The translations under genes and the position numbers were made by a program. From positions 1-35,879 of the forward strand of contig RFZB01000009.1 of assembly GCA_009920915.1 (NCBI GenBank): a stretch of 35,879 nt of DNA, given 5' to 3'. Positions 24,673 through 33,246 of the stretch are shown here, in pieces; within the stretch, counting starts at the first letter, position 1, and each line of letters opens with the position of its first letter. The DNA comes from Sphingomonadaceae bacterium. Lineage in GTDB: Bacteria > Pseudomonadota > Alphaproteobacteria > Sphingomonadales > Sphingomonadaceae. The notes below the pieces were generated by a model. That model worked only from the letters and a program-made list of their open reading frames with translations, had not been told where the DNA came from and made no database searches.

Positions 24673-25444
24673 TCCGCGCCTTGATCAATTAAGCGAAATT
24701 GCGCGCGAGGCTGGGGCGATTGCGCTGGACCGGTTTCGGGGGGAGTTTGACCGCTGGGAAAAATCCCCCGGTAATCCGGTCAGCGAAGTTGATCTGGCCG
24801 TGGATGCGTTTCTCAAATCTGCGCTCGCTGATTTAGACTCTGATGCAGGCTGGCTGTCAGAGGAAACGGCGGACAATGCCGAACGCCTTTTGCTGCCGCG
24901 GGTCTGGGTGGTGGACCCGATTGATGGCACGCGCGATTATGTGCGTGGGCGCGATGGCTGGGCAATTTCCATTGCGCTGGTCGAGGGGGGGCGGGCAACG
25001 CTGGCCGTGCTGGATGCCCCGGCCCGCGATGAACATTGGCGAGCCGTCCGTGGGGGTGGGGCGTGGCGCAATGGTGAGCCTCTGGCAGCCAGCACGCGGG
25101 CCACTTTGCCCGGCGCACGCGTGCCAGCAGACCTTTTGCCGAAAGCCGATATGGATTTGGTGACCGTGCACAAACCCAACAGCATTGCCTTGCGCATTGC
25201 GATGGTGGCTGCGGACGAGGCAGATTTGGTCGCCACGCTGCGCTGGGGGCATGAATGGGATATCGCAGCCGCCGCCCTGCTGACGGAAGAAGCAGGCGGC
25301 GTCGTGACAGACGCGCATGGTCGGCCGCTGCGTTTTAATTCGACCAAGGGCGAGGCCTTTGGCGTCTTGGCGACAGGGGCGCCCCTTCATTCTGCCGCAG
25401 TGGCACGGCTGAGCGAACGGGCAGAGCGGCTGTCCGTCCGCTAA
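24665..25444 (+). CDS. cysQ: Inositol monophosphatase family protein, CysQ-like 3'(2'),5'-bisphosphate nucleotidase
   Basis: A 259-residue Mg2+-dependent phosphatase. The conserved metal motifs are WLSEET (Glu), DPIDGTRDYVRG (Asp-x-Ile-Asp-Gly-Thr) and HEWDIAAAALLTEEAGG near residue 198-214. The CysQ type removes the 3'-phosphate from PAP, a by-product of sulfate assimilation; an inositol or other sugar phosphatase role cannot be ruled out. It starts with GTG at 24665 inside the end of pmbA, so translation is probably coupled. It ends 3 bases from the convergent CoA-binding protein gene. Confidence 0.85.
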   Translation: MTDPRLDQLSEIAREAGAIALDRFRGEFDRWEKSPGNPVSEVDLAVDAFLKSALADLDSDAGWLSEETADNAERLLLPRVWVVDPIDGTRDYVRGRDGWAISIALVEGGRATLAVLDAPARDEHWRAVRGGGAWRNGEPLAASTRATLPGARVPADLLPKADMDLVTVHKPNSIALRIAMVAADEADLVATLRWGHEWDIAAAALLTEEAGGVVTDAHGRPLRFNSTKGEAFGVLATGAPLHSAAVARLSERAERLSVR

Positions 25445-25447
25445 GCC

Positions 25448-25876
25448 TTAAGCGACAGGCGCAATCTTCAAGCGGCGCAGTTCAATCTTTGGGCAATGAT
25501 CCATCACCACGCGCAGGCCTGCGGCCTCGGCGCGGGCAGCGGCCTCGGGATTGATGACGCCCAATTGCATCCAGACGGCTTTGGCCCCCGCCGCTATGGC
25601 CTCGTCCACAATGGGTCCGGCGGCTTCAGAATTGCGAAATATATCAACCAGATCAATCGGACCTGCGACATCTGCCAAGCTGGCGACCACCGTCTGACCA
25701 TGGATTTGTTGCCCCGCCAGCGCCGGGTTGACCGGAGTGACGTGATAACCATGGGCAAGCAGTACGGCCATCACCTCATAGCTTGCTCGCTCTGGTCGAT
25801 CGGATGCGCCAACCAGCGCGATATGGCGTATCTCCGTTAACAGCTGGGCAATGTCCGCATCAGATGTCAGCGGCAT
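25448..25876 (-). CDS. CoA-binding protein (YccU-like, CoA_binding_2 domain)
   Basis: A 142-residue protein that is essentially one Rossmann-like CoA-binding domain: HIALVGASDRPERASYEVMA (18-37), HGYHVTPVNPAL, VDIFRNSEAAGPIVDEAI, AVWMQLGVINPEAA and VVMDHCPKIEL at the C-terminus. Proteins of this size are common, and their biochemical role is not established; binding of CoA or an acyl-CoA is inferred from the family. The ATG at 25876 lies one base after the stop codon of apbC on the same strand, so the pair forms an operon. The longer frame from 26029 only overlaps apbC. Confidence 0.87.
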   Translation of the reverse strand: MPLTSDADIAQLLTEIRHIALVGASDRPERASYEVMAVLLAHGYHVTPVNPALAGQQIHGQTVVASLADVAGPIDLVDIFRNSEAAGPIVDEAIAAGAKAVWMQLGVINPEAAARAEAAGLRVVMDHCPKIELRRLKIAPVA

Positions 25877-25877
25877 A

Positions 25878-26876
25878 TCAGCGTCCTTGCGTGTTGAGCC
25901 AAGTGGCAATCTTGGCGCCAATCGCTTCAAACACGCGCGCATGCGGCCCATCCCCAGCGGCGACAGGCTGGCCCGCATCGGACGAGGCACGAATGTCCAT
26001 ATCCAGCGGAATACGCCCCAGAAAATCAATGCCTAGGGCTTTGGCAGCTGCTTCCGCGCCACCTGACCCAAAGGGATCCGACACGTCACCACAATGCGGG
26101 CAGACATAGCCCGCCATATTCTCAATCACGCCAATGATGGGAACACCCGCCTTTTGAAACAAATCAATGGCGCGCGTTGCATCAATCAAGGCCAAGTCTT
26201 GCGGAGTTGAAACAATAACGGCGCCCGCTGGCTTGTGCTTTTGCACCATCGACAATTGCACATCGCCTGTGCCGGGCGGCATATCTGCCACCAGGACATT
26301 GGCATTGCCCCATTCTGCATCAATCAACTGGCTCAGCGCATTGCCGGCCATTGGCCCGCGCCAAGCAATGGCTTGGCCCGGGGCGACCAAATGCCCCATG
26401 GAAAGCAGTGGCACGCCCAAGGGCGTGTCGAGGGCAATCAACTTTTGCCCCTCAGCCTCAGGCTTACGCCCCTCGCTGGCGGTTAACAGCGGTTGGGATG
26501 GGCCATAAATATCGGCATCAACTAGGCCGGGGTGAAAGCCTGCGCGTTTAAGGGCGACTGCAATATTGGTCGACACCGTTGATTTGCCGACACCGCCCTT
26601 GCCACTTGCAATGGCAATCAAGGGCCGGGCAATCTTCTCGCTGGTCATCGCAATGCGAACGTCTGTCACGCCTGGCAGGCGTTTTAACTGCGCCTCAACT
26701 TCAGCCGCCAACGCAGTGCGCGCCGCCACAGTGAGGCCCGACACATCAAGGATAAGCGCGGCGCGCCCCTCTGAGATACGAGGCGCTGTGGCGCGGCCAG
26801 AGGCAATCAACCCGCCTGTGCCAGCAGGGTCAGCAATGGCATCAAGCGATGCCGTTAAGAGATCAAGATCAGACAT
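25878..26876 (-). CDS. apbC: Mrp/ApbC/NBP35-type Fe-S cluster carrier ATPase
   Basis: A 332-residue P-loop ATPase that binds and transfers Fe-S clusters. An N-terminal DUF59-like domain (about residues 1-80, with LDAIADPAGTGGLIASG and LKRLPGVTDVRI) is followed by the deviant Walker A motif SGKGGVGKST, the switch region DADIYGPSQP and VADMPPGTGDVQL. The CxxC cluster site is in YVCPHCGDVSDPFGSGG. The chosen start at 26876 gives the usual N-terminus; an in-frame ATG at 26933 is possible. It adds a cluster carrier to the SUF proteins encoded 6 kb away, and is divergent from hflK. Confidence 0.92.
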   Translation of the reverse strand: MSDLDLLTASLDAIADPAGTGGLIASGRATAPRISEGRAALILDVSGLTVAARTALAAEVEAQLKRLPGVTDVRIAMTSEKIARPLIAIASGKGGVGKSTVSTNIAVALKRAGFHPGLVDADIYGPSQPLLTASEGRKPEAEGQKLIALDTPLGVPLLSMGHLVAPGQAIAWRGPMAGNALSQLIDAEWGNANVLVADMPPGTGDVQLSMVQKHKPAGAVIVSTPQDLALIDATRAIDLFQKAGVPIIGVIENMAGYVCPHCGDVSDPFGSGGAEAAAKALGIDFLGRIPLDMDIRASSDAGQPVAAGDGPHARVFEAIGAKIATWLNTQGR

Positions 26877-26948
26877 AAAGCGCGATTTAGGGGGAGAATC
26901 TCGCAGCGCCACTGTTTTTCGTGAAAGGGCCATCCTATATGGTGGGTC

Positions 26949-28043
26949 ATGAGCGCAAAAACAGGCTGGAGAGCGCGGGCAATCGCGCTATTTTCGGACG
27001 CGGGCGGCCCTTGGGGCAACCGCGGAAATGGTGGGTCTAATGGCGGCGGTGCGGGCGGCAATGGCCCGCGCAACCCGTGGAATGCGCCGCCCGGCGGCGG
27101 CGGCAAACCGCGTGGCCCCTCTCCCTTTGACGATTTATCACGCCAATTGCGCGATCGCTTTGGCGGCAATGGCGGCGGTGGTTCGTCTTGGCCGATGATC
27201 CGTCTGGTCGGCGGAGTCGTGCTGGGCCTGTGGGTCGTGTTCACCAGTTTCCATGCGATTGCGCCGCAAGAACGCGCGATTGTGACTATTTTTGGTGCAT
27301 ATTCGCGCACGCTGGAATCGGGCATTGGCCTTACGCTGCCCGCCCCCATTGAACGGGTGACCAAGCTGAATGTTGCCGAAATCCGCACCGTGAATATCCC
27401 CGTTTCCAGCGAGGTGGAGAATTTCGTCCTGACGGGCGATCAAAACATTGTCGATCTCGACTATTCGGTGCGCTGGTCGATTGCCGATCCTGAACTATTC
27501 CGTTTCCAGTTGACGGATCCGGAAGAAACGATTCGGGAAGTGGCCGAAAGCGCGATGCGCGCCGCTGTGTCTCGCGTCGATTTGATTGGGGCCATTGGTG
27601 CCAAGCGCGGCCAGATTGAAGCGGATGTTGAAAACCGGATGCGTCGCATTTTGGCGGCCTATCGGTCGGGCGTCCGCATTGAAGGCGTGGCCATTAAGCG
27701 CGCGGACCCGCCCGGTGCCGTGATTGACGCGTTCAAAGACGTAACGGCTGCCCAACAAGAAGCGCAGTCAATGATCAACCAAGCCAACACCTATTCGCAG
27801 CAGGTGACGCAGCGGGCCTTGGGTGAGGCGCAGGCCTTTGACAAGGTATATGCGCAGTACAAGCTGTCCCCCAATGTCACGCGCCGCCGTATGTATTATG
27901 AAACGATGGAACAGGTGCTGGGTAAGTTGGATAAGACAATTATCGAAACGCCCAATGTCATGCCCTATATGGCGCTGCCCCCCAATGCGCGCAAAGCACA
28001 GGAACCTGCAGCCAATCCCACGCTGCGGGCAGGAGACCGCTGA
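26949..28043 (+). CDS. hflK: FtsH protease regulator subunit HflK
   Basis: A 364-residue membrane protein of the SPFH/band 7 family that pairs with HflC and surrounds FtsH in the inner membrane, limiting its proteolysis. The N-terminus is a glycine-, asparagine- and proline-rich cytoplasmic region (residues 19-60, with runs of GG and GN). One transmembrane helix follows (MIRLVGGVVLGLWVVFTSFHAI, about 82-103), then the band 7 domain starting APQERAIVTIFGAYSRTLESG, and a coiled-coil region rich in Ala and Gln (AAQQEAQSMINQANTYSQQV). The order hflK-hflC followed by a Deg protease is typical of alphaproteobacteria. Its last base overlaps the hflC start (TGATG). Confidence 0.94.
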   Translation: MSAKTGWRARAIALFSDAGGPWGNRGNGGSNGGGAGGNGPRNPWNAPPGGGGKPRGPSPFDDLSRQLRDRFGGNGGGGSSWPMIRLVGGVVLGLWVVFTSFHAIAPQERAIVTIFGAYSRTLESGIGLTLPAPIERVTKLNVAEIRTVNIPVSSEVENFVLTGDQNIVDLDYSVRWSIADPELFRFQLTDPEETIREVAESAMRAAVSRVDLIGAIGAKRGQIEADVENRMRRILAAYRSGVRIEGVAIKRADPPGAVIDAFKDVTAAQQEAQSMINQANTYSQQVTQRALGEAQAFDKVYAQYKLSPNVTRRRMYYETMEQVLGKLDKTIIETPNVMPYMALPPNARKAQEPAANPTLRAGDR

Positions 28044-28906
28044 TGGAACGTATCTTGCGGAACCCCGCAGGCATGGCCTTTTTAGCGCTGGCGCTTGTCA
28101 TCCTGTTTGGCGCGACGGTTTCCTTCGTGCCGGAAACACGCCAGGGCGTGGTCGTGCGCTTTGGCCAGCCCGTGCGGATCATCAACGCCTATGAAAAAGG
28201 CGAGCAATTTGGGAATACCGGCGCGGGCCTGATTGTCCGCGTGCCTTTTGCTGAAAAAATCCAATGGCTCGATAAGCGCGTTCAGTCGATCAGCATGGAC
28301 GAGCAGGAAGTTCTGTCGACTGACCAGCTTCGCCTGCAAGTTGATGCTTTTGCGCGGTATCGCATTGTTGACCCGCTGAAGATGTACAAGACAGCGCGGA
28401 CCGAAGAGCGGCTGGCCGAAGCACTCCGCCCGCTGTTGGGCTCTGCCTTGCGCAATGAATTGGGCAAGGAACCCTTTGCCACATTGCTGAGCCCAGAACG
28501 TGGCAAAGTAATGGAAAATATTCGCAACGGCCTGAACCGCGAAGCGCGGCAATATGGCGCGGAAGTGATTGATGTGCGCATCAAGCGGGCGGATTTGCCC
28601 AAGGGTGCCACGCTGGAATCCGCATTCCAACGGATGCGCACCGCGCGTCAGCAAGAAGCCGCGACCAAGCGGGCCGAAGGCTGGAAGCAAGCGCAAATCA
28701 TTCGTGCCAGCGCAGATGCCGAAGCTGCTAAAATCTATTCAGCCTCGTTTGGCAAAGACCCCGCATTTTATGATTTTTACCGGGCGATGCAGTCTTATCG
28801 GGCAACTTTTGGCCTAGATGGGTCAAAGCCGGAAGGCTCAACCAGCATCATCCTATCCCCCGGCAATGATTATCTGCGGCAATTCCGCGGCGGGGGTGCG
28901 CGTTAA
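28043..28906 (+). CDS. hflC: FtsH protease regulator subunit HflC
   Basis: A 287-residue partner of HflK with the same SPFH/band 7 design. It has an N-terminal transmembrane helix (GMAFLALALVILFGATVSFV, about residues 9-28), then ETRQGVVVRFGQPVRI, a domain core with LDKRVQSISMDEQEVLSTDQ, DVRIKRADLP, and an alanine-rich C-terminal helix (RQQEAATKRAEGWKQAQ and IRASADAEAAKIYSASF). It ends with the typical FYRAMQSYRATF and STSIILSPGNDYL segments. Translation is coupled to hflK by a one-base overlap. A Deg-type protease follows after 112 bases. Confidence 0.94.
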   Translation: MERILRNPAGMAFLALALVILFGATVSFVPETRQGVVVRFGQPVRIINAYEKGEQFGNTGAGLIVRVPFAEKIQWLDKRVQSISMDEQEVLSTDQLRLQVDAFARYRIVDPLKMYKTARTEERLAEALRPLLGSALRNELGKEPFATLLSPERGKVMENIRNGLNREARQYGAEVIDVRIKRADLPKGATLESAFQRMRTARQQEAATKRAEGWKQAQIIRASADAEAAKIYSASFGKDPAFYDFYRAMQSYRATFGLDGSKPEGSTSIILSPGNDYLRQFRGGGAR

Positions 28907-29018
28907 GCCACCCCTGATCGTGGCGGCCTGATGGTGGGCTGTTCAATTTCCGTTCAGCCCCGCCACGCCATCCGTCCCCGGGATGTTACGTCTAAGATAT
29001 AAGATAAGGAGACCAAGA

Positions 29019-30527
29019 GTGCGTTATGCTTATGCCCTGACGGCAGCTTTGCTACTCGGCGGAACAACGGCCACACTTGCCCTGCAATCCCCTGCCGCCT
29101 CACAAGAGGCGCAGAATGAACCCGGCCTGATGGCCAGCACAGCCCCGCGCCCTGGCGCACCCATGAGCTTTGCCGATTTGGCAGCGCGTCTCCAGCCGGC
29201 TGTCGTTAACATTTCGACCAAGCAGAAAGTGCAAGTCCCCACCAATAATCCCTTTGCGGGCACCCCTTTTGCTGATCTTTTCGGGGGCGGGGAAGGCCGC
29301 TCGGTCACGCGCGAAGCCCAATCTTTGGGCTCAGGTTTCCTCATCTCGCCTGATGGCTATATCGTCACCAATAACCATGTGGTCTCACCTGGTCAGCGTG
29401 GTGCTGCTGTCAGCTCGATCACGGTCACTTTCCCCGACCGGACGGAATATTCCGCCAAGCTGGTTGGCCGTGACGCAGCCTCTGACCTTGCCGTGCTTAA
29501 GATTGAAGGCCGCAATCTGCCTTATGTGAAATTTGGCGATAGCAGCCGGACGCGCGTCGGCGATTGGGTGGTGGCCATTGGCAACCCCTATGGGCTTGGC
29601 GGCACAGTCACGGCGGGCATTGTTTCTGCCCTGCACCGCAATATCGGCTCGGGACCGTCTGACCGCTATATCCAGACCGATGCCTCAATTAACCAGGGCA
29701 ATAGCGGCGGCCCCATGTTTGATATGAGCGGCAATGTCATTGGCATTAACACCGCCATTTTCTCGCCCACGGGCGGCAATGTGGGCATTGGTTTTGCCAT
29801 TCCGTCGGAAGTTGCAGCCCCCATTATTGAGACGCTGAAATCTGGCGGGAAAGTAAAGCGCGGCTATTTGGGCGTAAGCATCCAGCCCTTGGATGAAGGC
29901 GCAGCCGAAGCCTTGGGCCTGCCCAAAAACCAAGGTGAACTCATTGCCCGGGTTGAGCCCAATGAAGCAGCGGCCAAGGCCGGCATTCGCGAAGGCGATG
30001 TGGTTGTGCGGGTTGGCGGCCGTGATGTCACGCCGGATCAAACGCTATCCTTCTTGATTGCAAATCAATCTGTTGGCAGCCGTGTTCCCATTGAAGTGAT
30101 CCGTGCTGGCAAACGCTTAACCTTCACAGCGGTGCTGGGGGAGCGGCCTTCCGAAGACCGATTGGCGGCAATTGCAGGCGGCAATCAGGGGCTAGACCCC
30201 GAAGATGAAGAAACCGCACAAAATGCGACGCGGGAATCGCTGGGCCTTGCCGTCCAAGAACTGACCCCTGAAATTGCACGGCAACTGGGCCTTACCAACC
30301 CGCCACGCGGTGTTGTGGTTGCCGCTGTCGACCCTGCCAGTGACGCAGCGGCCAAGGGCGTGCGCCGTGGGGATATTATCCTGTCGGCCAACCAACAGCC
30401 AACTTTGGCAGCGGCTGATTTGGGCCGGATCGCAACAGAGGCCAAACGCGCTGGGCGCACCAATGTGCTGCTGTATATTCAGCGTGGGTCCATGCCGCCG
30501 CGCTATTTGGCCGTTAAATTCCGTTAA
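29019..30527 (+). CDS. Deg/HtrA-family periplasmic serine protease (DegP/Do)
   Basis: A 502-residue exported protease of envelope quality control. The GTG at 29019 has AAGGAG (29006-29011) 7 bases upstream and begins directly with a signal peptide (YAYALTAALLLGGTTATLALQ). The trypsin-like triad is His120 in VTNNHVV, Asp156 in ASDLAVLKI and Ser229 in QGNSGGPMF. Two PDZ domains follow, starting near KRGYLGVSIQPL (about residue 287) and near LGLAVQELTPEIARQLG (about 408). DegP and DegQ-type assignments cannot be separated with certainty. The 112-base gap after hflC could hold a separate stress promoter, but no clear ECF-type motif was found. A hairpin terminator follows the stop codon. Confidence 0.94.
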   Translation: MRYAYALTAALLLGGTTATLALQSPAASQEAQNEPGLMASTAPRPGAPMSFADLAARLQPAVVNISTKQKVQVPTNNPFAGTPFADLFGGGEGRSVTREAQSLGSGFLISPDGYIVTNNHVVSPGQRGAAVSSITVTFPDRTEYSAKLVGRDAASDLAVLKIEGRNLPYVKFGDSSRTRVGDWVVAIGNPYGLGGTVTAGIVSALHRNIGSGPSDRYIQTDASINQGNSGGPMFDMSGNVIGINTAIFSPTGGNVGIGFAIPSEVAAPIIETLKSGGKVKRGYLGVSIQPLDEGAAEALGLPKNQGELIARVEPNEAAAKAGIREGDVVVRVGGRDVTPDQTLSFLIANQSVGSRVPIEVIRAGKRLTFTAVLGERPSEDRLAAIAGGNQGLDPEDEETAQNATRESLGLAVQELTPEIARQLGLTNPPRGVVVAAVDPASDAAAKGVRRGDIILSANQQPTLAAADLGRIATEAKRAGRTNVLLYIQRGSMPPRYLAVKFR

Positions 30528-30554
30528 GCGGATACGGCGTGGTTACAAAGACTG

Positions 30555-30582
30555 GGCGTAGGCCATTGGCCTGCGCCTTTTC
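30555..30582 (+). terminator. Intrinsic terminator after the deg protease gene
   Basis: GGCGTAGGCC (30555-30564) and GGCCTGCGCC (30568-30577) form a 10-bp stem with one T-G wobble and a 3-base ATT loop, followed by TTTTCC. It lies 28 bases after the protease stop codon and before the convergent LD-carboxypeptidase gene. Confidence 0.8.
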
Positions 30583-30591
30583 CTTGACCTC

Positions 30592-31395
30592 TCAGCCAAA
30601 AGGCACGACTTTGTTTTCGGCATCATGGCCAATATCCGCGCGGCCAAGATAGGTAATGCCGCTCTGCCGACACCAATGGCGGGCAACCTCTTCCTCAGTC
30701 AGCACAAAGTCAGGATCATTATCGGGCACGTCGCTGCATCGGCCCAGCATCAAGCCTGCAACTTTGCGAATGCCGGGGTGAGAGGTGAGGTGAAATAAAC
30801 TGCGATCAATGCGGTACATATATTCGCCGACCTCTTCGATCATCAGGACATGATCGGTCAGATCGGGCTGAAGCGATGTCCCCAAAAGCTGGCTCAGCAC
30901 GGTGAGGTTAAAGGCCGCCTGTTTTGGCGCGTCTTGGGCCGTCTTATGAGGCGCCATGAGCCATTCTAGCCCACGCAAAACGGCAGCATCACCGCCTGCG
31001 CGCTTCATATCGCTGGGCATTGGGCCATGCGCGATACGGCCAATGCCTGCCGCATAAAGCCCTGCCAGCAAAAAGCCGGCATCGCTATAGCCCAAATAGG
31101 CTTTATCCCCTGCAGCAGACGCCAGGCGGGGCAAGGCATGGTCAACCACCCGACACGCGCCATAGCCGCCACGCGCAAACCAGATCGCATCAATATTGGC
31201 GTCATTCGCCAATTCTACAAAGGCATCGGCACGCGCGGCATCTGGCCCCGCAAAATGGCCTTCAGACAGGAAGCATTGGGGGTGAATGACAAATTCTGGC
31301 GCATCCGCGCCATAAGCGGCGCGGGCGAGCATCGGCAATTGCCCAGCAACGGCCTCTTCCAGCCGGCATGAAGGCGCCACAATCCCAATCCGCAC
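30592..31395 (-). CDS. Muramoyltetrapeptide LD-carboxypeptidase (peptidase S66 family)
   Basis: A 267-residue serine carboxypeptidase of the LdcA/MccF family, which removes the terminal D-alanine from murein tetrapeptides during peptidoglycan recycling. The nucleophile is Ser104 in LGYSDAGF, the glutamate is in MIEEVGEYMYRID near 187, and the histidine is His257 in DIGHDAENKVVPFG. ARGGYGACRV is the other conserved motif. The GTG at 31395 is chosen because AGGGGG precedes it and the protein then begins RIGIVAPSC, as in the family. The frame extends upstream into the neighbouring peptidase gene, whose stop is only 10 bases away, so the two are probably an operon. Confidence 0.91.
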   Translation of the reverse strand: MRIGIVAPSCRLEEAVAGQLPMLARAAYGADAPEFVIHPQCFLSEGHFAGPDAARADAFVELANDANIDAIWFARGGYGACRVVDHALPRLASAAGDKAYLGYSDAGFLLAGLYAAGIGRIAHGPMPSDMKRAGGDAAVLRGLEWLMAPHKTAQDAPKQAAFNLTVLSQLLGTSLQPDLTDHVLMIEEVGEYMYRIDRSLFHLTSHPGIRKVAGLMLGRCSDVPDNDPDFVLTEEEVARHWCRQSGITYLGRADIGHDAENKVVPFG

Positions 31396-31405
31396 AATCT
31401 GCCCC

Positions 31406-32203
31406 CTATTTGTCCAATCGCACCGTCTGAAATGGATCACAGCGATCTGGATCCCCGGTATCAAGCCCACGCTTCAACCATGCAAGCCGATCCCGCACAG
31501 ACGCTAGAGAAAAATTCTCTGGCACCAAAACAGGCGCAGCGGGCTGCCGCTTTAACTTTGCGCCTTCCGCTTGAGCGAGGCGCAGCCCGTTTTCCATGTC
31601 GGTGGCATTTGTCAGCGCCCCATTTTGGGCCGCCCAGACGCCTGCATAGCAATCGGCTTGCAGGTCCAGCGCAGTTTGCAGCTTCTCTCTATCTGCGGCA
31701 GGAAGCCGCGTCTGATAAGCGCGTATCTGATCCACAATGCCAGTTAGGTACTGGATATGATGGCCCAGCTCATGCGCCACAATATAGGCCTTTGCAGGCT
31801 CTGCTGCCGTGCCGTGCGTTTGTGAGAGGGTTTGGAGCCATGTTTCATCCAGATAAATAGACGCATCTGTTGGGCAGTAAAAAGGGCCCATGGCGGATTG
31901 CGCTGTGCCACAGCCGGTTTTGCCCGTCTGGGCGTAAAAGCGGATTTGGGTGGGCTGATATTTGCCTGCTGGAAAGGCCTTGGCCCAGCTGGCATTGGCG
32001 GTAGCCAAAATCTGACACGCAGGGTTGGCCTGATATTTGGCATCTGCACAGCTATTGCCCATGATTTGGCCCATCGCCTCGCCAGCCTGCGTGCGCGGCG
32101 CGGGGGCACGTCCATCCCAAAAGCGCAGCGATGGTGGCGCAAAGGCATAGCCCAAGGCCAAGATCAGCAGCCCATAGCCCATGGCGATCATCCTGCGGCG
32201 CAT
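31406..32203 (-). CDS. Neutral zinc metallopeptidase (YpfJ-like, Zn_peptidase family)
   Basis: A 265-residue membrane-anchored protein with one N-terminal hydrophobic helix (MIAMGYGLLILALGYAFA, residues 5-22) and a zinc-protease motif HELGHH at 144-149. Family context motifs are present: YCPTDASIYLD before it, LDLQADCYAGVWA after it (the glutamate ligand region is replaced by the LQADCYAG signature of this family), and a C-terminal GDPDRCDPF. The domain most likely faces the periplasm. No substrate is known. The ATG at 32203 has AGGAG 8 bases upstream; longer in-frame starts up to 32368 run into the divergent promoter region. It probably shares a transcript with the LD-carboxypeptidase gene. 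Confidence 0.88.
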   Translation of the reverse strand: MRRRMIAMGYGLLILALGYAFAPPSLRFWDGRAPAPRTQAGEAMGQIMGNSCADAKYQANPACQILATANASWAKAFPAGKYQPTQIRFYAQTGKTGCGTAQSAMGPFYCPTDASIYLDETWLQTLSQTHGTAAEPAKAYIVAHELGHHIQYLTGIVDQIRAYQTRLPAADREKLQTALDLQADCYAGVWAAQNGALTNATDMENGLRLAQAEGAKLKRQPAAPVLVPENFSLASVRDRLAWLKRGLDTGDPDRCDPFQTVRLDK

Positions 32204-32327
32204 GCTATCGGCTCCTCGCCCGCACAAAATGGGCGGTAAGGCGCGCACCTTTTGAAAGGGGCGCATGATGAAGACAATTGGTCTGACGCATCTTGCCTTT
32301 CCTTCTTCCTTTCCCCTCATAAAAGAC

Positions 32328-32355
32328 ATTGCACTGCCAGTCTGCGTGATGCAAT
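32328..32355. promoter_or_regulatory. Inverted repeat upstream of the 3-hydroxybutyrate dehydrogenase gene
   Basis: ATTGCA (32328-32333) and TGCAAT (32350-32355) form a perfect 6-bp inverted repeat with a 16-base centre, 28 bases before the dehydrogenase start, in the 180-bp gap between divergent genes. It could be an operator; the wide spacing makes chance occurrence quite possible. The rest of this gap holds a pyrimidine-rich stretch but no promoter I can fix. Confidence 0.25.
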
Positions 32356-32383
32356 CGCAGGACGTCACCAGCAGGAGTATGCC

Positions 32384-33169
32384 ATGATCCTCAAAGGCAA
32401 AACCGCCCTAATTACCGGCTCCACCTCAGGCATTGGCGCTGCTTGCGCAACGGCCCTTGCGAAAGAGGGCTGTGCGGTCATGATCAATGGCTTTGGCGAT
32501 GCCGCGAACATTGAGGCGCAGCGGCAAGCCTTGGAAGAATTGAGCGGCGCCAAAGCTTTGTGGTCGGGCGCGGATATGACCCAGCCAGACCAGATCGCCG
32601 CCATGGTTGAAACCTGCCATGCCGAACTGGGCGGGCCGGATATTCTCATCAACAATGCCGGCGTCCAGCACGTCGCCCCGGTGGATCAATTCCCCATTGA
32701 GAAATGGGATCAGTTGATTGCGCTGCTGCTGTCTGCGCCCTTCCACGCCATGCGCGCGGTGCTGCCCTATATGAAGGCCAAAGGCTGGGGGCGGATTATC
32801 TCAACGGCGTCCGCCCATTCCATTGTCGCCAGCCCCAATAAATCGGCCTATAATGCGGCGAAACATGGCCTGATGGGCCTGACCAAAACGGCCGCGCTGG
32901 AAGTGGCGCAACAGGGCATTACCGTCAATTGCATCTCGCCCGGCTATGTCTGGACGCCGCTGGTGGAAAACCAAATCCCTGACACAATGCGCACCCGCAA
33001 TATGACGCGCGAGCAAGTGATCAATGATGTGCTGCTGGGCGCGATCCCGCAAAAGCAATTTGTGATGCCCGATCAAATTGGCGCCATGGCGCTCTTCCTC
33101 TGCCGCGATGAGGCAAGTGCTGTGACGGGCAGCAATTTGGTCGTCGATGGCGGCTGGACGGCGCAATAG
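32384..33169 (+). CDS. bdhA: 3-hydroxybutyrate dehydrogenase (SDR family)
   Basis: A 261-residue NAD-dependent short-chain dehydrogenase that interconverts D-3-hydroxybutyrate and acetoacetate. The nucleotide motif is TGSTSGIG (11-18) and NNAG sits at 90-93. The catalytic residues are Ser143, Tyr156 and Lys160. The substrate-binding residues known from the Pseudomonas fragi enzyme (Gln94, His144, Lys152, Gln196) are all present one position later: Gln95, His145, Lys153 and Gln197. This makes the specific assignment stronger than for a generic SDR. The ATG at 32384 follows GCAGGAG. The enzyme would work with a thiolase and a CoA-transferase or ligase in polyhydroxybutyrate or ketone-body use; the gene stands alone here. 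Confidence 0.92.
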   Translation: MILKGKTALITGSTSGIGAACATALAKEGCAVMINGFGDAANIEAQRQALEELSGAKALWSGADMTQPDQIAAMVETCHAELGGPDILINNAGVQHVAPVDQFPIEKWDQLIALLLSAPFHAMRAVLPYMKAKGWGRIISTASAHSIVASPNKSAYNAAKHGLMGLTKTAALEVAQQGITVNCISPGYVWTPLVENQIPDTMRTRNMTREQVINDVLLGAIPQKQFVMPDQIGAMALFLCRDEASAVTGSNLVVDGGWTAQ

Positions 33170-33184
33170 GGACGATCTGCCTTG

Positions 33185-33230
33185 CCCCAAGCGACTTAAG
33201 CGGCGGAACGCAGCTTTAGTCGCAATGGGG
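33185..33230. terminator. Long hairpin between convergent bdhA and thrS
   Basis: CCCCA, GCGACT and AAGC on the left arm (33185-33201) pair with GCTT, AGTCGC and TGGGG on the right arm (33213-33230). The stem has about 15 pairs, interrupted by a T-T mismatch and a small internal loop, around an 11-base apex. Lying between two convergent genes it probably ends transcription from one or both sides, although it has no T-run. A dispersed palindromic repeat is the alternative. Confidence 0.5.
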
Positions 33231-33246
33231 TAGGCCTCGTCCGTTC

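Noticed and set aside
27003-27180. Glycine/asparagine-rich repeats as a separate repeat element
   Set aside because: They are the normal low-complexity N-terminal region of HflK, not a DNA repeat.
28907-29018. A stress-type ECF promoter between hflC and the deg protease
   Set aside because: No GGAAC plus CGTT pair or convincing -35/-10 pair was found; only the Shine-Dalgarno AAGGAG is clear.
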